Below, one piece after another: positions 4,132 to 5,502 of a stretch of DNA of 5,502 nt; the stretch's first letter is position 1, and each line of letters starts with the position of its first letter. Source of the DNA: Bryobacteraceae bacterium. GTDB taxonomy: Bacteria; Acidobacteriota; Terriglobia; Bryobacterales; Bryobacteraceae. The DNA is taken from contig JASHWA010000154.1 in the NCBI GenBank assembly GCA_030044325.1, positions 1-5,502 on the forward strand, in the 5' to 3' direction. The notes under the pieces were generated by a model, which saw only the letters and a program-made list of their open reading frames with translations, made no database searches and was not told where the DNA came from. The translations under genes and the position numbers were made by a program.

Positions 4132-5502
4132 CTATAACACGCTGGTTTCAGTGTAGCCGCCGAATACGTCTTTGAGCGCGCCGCACATTTCGCCGACCGT
4201 GGCGTAGGCGCGGACGGCGTCGAGGATGTACGGCATGGTGTTTTGGTTGCCCCCCGCGGCTGTGCGGAGTGCGTCGAGCGTTCGATCCACTTCGGCCTGG
4301 CTGCGGCGCGATTTCATTTCGCGCAGGCGCTCGATCTGTTTGCGCTCGACCGATTCGTCGATTTGCAGAAGCTCGATGGGTTTTTCCTGAGCTTCGGCGA
4401 ATTTGTTCACTCCGACGATGACCGACTCGCCGGCCTCCACCGACTGCTGGAATTCGAAGCTCGAATTGGCGATTTCGGTTTGGGGATAGCCGCGCTCGAT
4501 GGCGTTGATCATTCCGCCCATGTTGTCGATGTTACGGATGTACTCGTTGGCCGCGTTTTCGACGGCTTCGGTGAGATTTTCGACGAAATAGCTGCCGCCG
4601 AGCGGGTCGGGAACGCTGGCGATGCCGCTTTCATAGGCGAGCACCTGCTGGGTGCGCAGAGCGATGGTGACGGCGTGCTCGCTCGGCAGCGCGTAGGCTT
4701 CATCGAGCGAATTCGTGTGCAGCGACTGGCACCCTCCGAGCACCGCGGCCATGGCCTGAATCGCGGTTCTGACGATGTTGTTCTGCGGCTGCTGCCAGGT
4801 GAGCGAGCAGCCGGCGGTTTGGGCATGAAATCGCAACTTCAGGCTGCGCTCATCTGTGGCGTGATAGCGGTCGCGCATGACGTACGCCCAGATTTTCCGC
4901 GCGGCGCGGAATTTGGCGATCTCCTCGAAGAAATCGTTATGGGAATTGAAAAAGAAGCTGAGGCGCGGAGCGAAGGAATCGACGGGAAGCCCGCGTTCGA
5001 GCGCCCAATCGACGTACTCGATGCCGTCGCGCAGGGTGAAGGCGAGCTCCTGAACAGCGGTCGAGCCGGCTTCGCGGATGTGGTAGCCCGAAATCGAGAT
5101 GGGATTGAAGCGCGGGACGCTGTTCGCGGCGAATTCGATGGAATCGGTGACCAGGCGCATGGAAGGCCGCGGCGGATAGATGTATTCCTTCTGCGCGATG
5201 TACTCTTTGAGGATGTCGTTTTGAAGCGTTCCGGAGACGCGCGACCAGGGGACGCCCTGCTGTTCGGCGACCACCAGATACATCGCCCAGATGATCGATG
5301 CGGGCGAGTTGATGGTCATCGAGACGGTGACGTCGCCGAGCGGAATTCCGCGGAACAGGGTTTCCATATCGGCGAGCGAGGCGATCGCCACGCCGCATTT
5401 GCCGACTTCGCCGAGCGAGGTGGGGTCGTCCGAATCGACGCCCATCAGCGTGGGGAGATCGAAGGCGACGGAGAGCCCCATCTGGCCTTGCGAGAGCAGG
5501 TA
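4132..5502 (-). CDS. B12-dependent acyl-CoA mutase large (catalytic) subunit, isobutyryl-/2-hydroxyisobutyryl-CoA mutase-like, 5' end cut
   Basis: Partial gene: 456 codons are visible, with roughly 90-100 N-terminal codons beyond the right edge. The family rearranges the carbon skeleton of acyl-CoA thioesters with adenosylcobalamin, in the cytoplasm. Numbering from the internal Met at 5481, the visible part holds the TIM-barrel core: GLSVAFDLP (2-10), SGTLQND (83-89, T85 and Q87 matching substrate-contacting T195/Q197 of the Propionibacterium mutase), SGYHIREAG (131-139, H134 = catalytic H244) and SLHTNSLDEA. At the Arg207 position, which binds the carboxylate of methylmalonyl-CoA, this protein has Gln (Q97, codon 5193-5191, in KEYIAQKEYI). 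Gln there is known in isobutyryl-CoA mutase (IcmA) and 2-hydroxyisobutyryl-CoA mutase (HcmA). The deciding second residue lies about 45 nt outside the window. The protein ends after FGGYTETSVL, so the B12-binding domain must be a separate small subunit. GC-rich hairpins follow the stop. Automated annotation would probably call it methylmalonyl-CoA mutase. Confidence 0.93.
   Translation of the reverse strand, partial: YLLSQGQMGLSVAFDLPTLMGVDSDDPTSLGEVGKCGVAIASLADMETLFRGIPLGDVTVSMTINSPASIIWAMYLVVAEQQGVPWSRVSGTLQNDILKEYIAQKEYIYPPRPSMRLVTDSIEFAANSVPRFNPISISGYHIREAGSTAVQELAFTLRDGIEYVDWALERGLPVDSFAPRLSFFFNSHNDFFEEIAKFRAARKIWAYVMRDRYHATDERSLKLRFHAQTAGCSLTWQQPQNNIVRTAIQAMAAVLGGCQSLHTNSLDEAYALPSEHAVTIALRTQQVLAYESGIASVPDPLGGSYFVENLTEAVENAANEYIRNIDNMGGMINAIERGYPQTEIANSSFEFQQSVEAGESVIVGVNKFAEAQEKPIELLQIDESVERKQIERLREMKSRRSQAEVDRTLDALRTAAGGNQNTMPYILDAVRAYATVGEMCGALKDVFGGYTETSVL

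Overview
The window is GC-rich bacterial DNA. It carries four intact or edge-truncated genes, plus a short stretch of decaying DNA between two of them. I infer an Acidobacteriota-like soil bacterium (Bryobacteraceae/Solibacter type is one guess). This rests on the gene mix: a stand-alone GAF-ANTAR regulator, a short-form ThiC, an acyl-CoA mutase large subunit without its B12 domain, and a DUF433/DUF5615 toxin-antitoxin pair. No rRNA or other phylogenetic marker is present, so the taxon is unproven.

Layout. 1-986 (minus) is the N-terminal two-thirds or less of an exported M1-family zinc aminopeptidase, cut by the left edge. 1059-1811 (minus) is a GAF-ANTAR protein, a likely RNA-binding antitermination regulator, 72 bp upstream of the peptidase on the same strand. 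A 117-bp divergent spacer separates it from thiC (1929-3299, plus), which makes the pyrimidine half of thiamine. thiC has a TATAAT box 9 nt before its ATG and no recognisable TPP riboswitch, so it may be transcribed as a leaderless mRNA. 4132-5502 (minus) is the catalytic large subunit of a B12-dependent acyl-CoA mutase, cut by the right edge. It has Gln where methylmalonyl-CoA mutase has its substrate-binding Arg.

The 830 bp between thiC and the mutase is a gene graveyard. Next to thiC is a minus-strand toxin-antitoxin operon (DUF433 antitoxin, then DUF5615 PIN-like toxin). Both genes are broken by frameshifts and by internal losses of roughly 20-25 codons, yet family sequence can be read by hopping frames. 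Behind it are a palindrome that may have been its operator, a relic of the last codons of a second mutase gene, and a cluster of GC-rich hairpins with TTAC loops (GUAA on the minus strand). One of these hairpins is followed by TTTT and could terminate the mutase transcript.

The genes do not form one pathway. The regulator and aminopeptidase may be co-transcribed, while thiC and the mutase are independent metabolic genes. The novelty lies in the relics, the hairpin cluster and the mutase active-site change, not in an intact new system.
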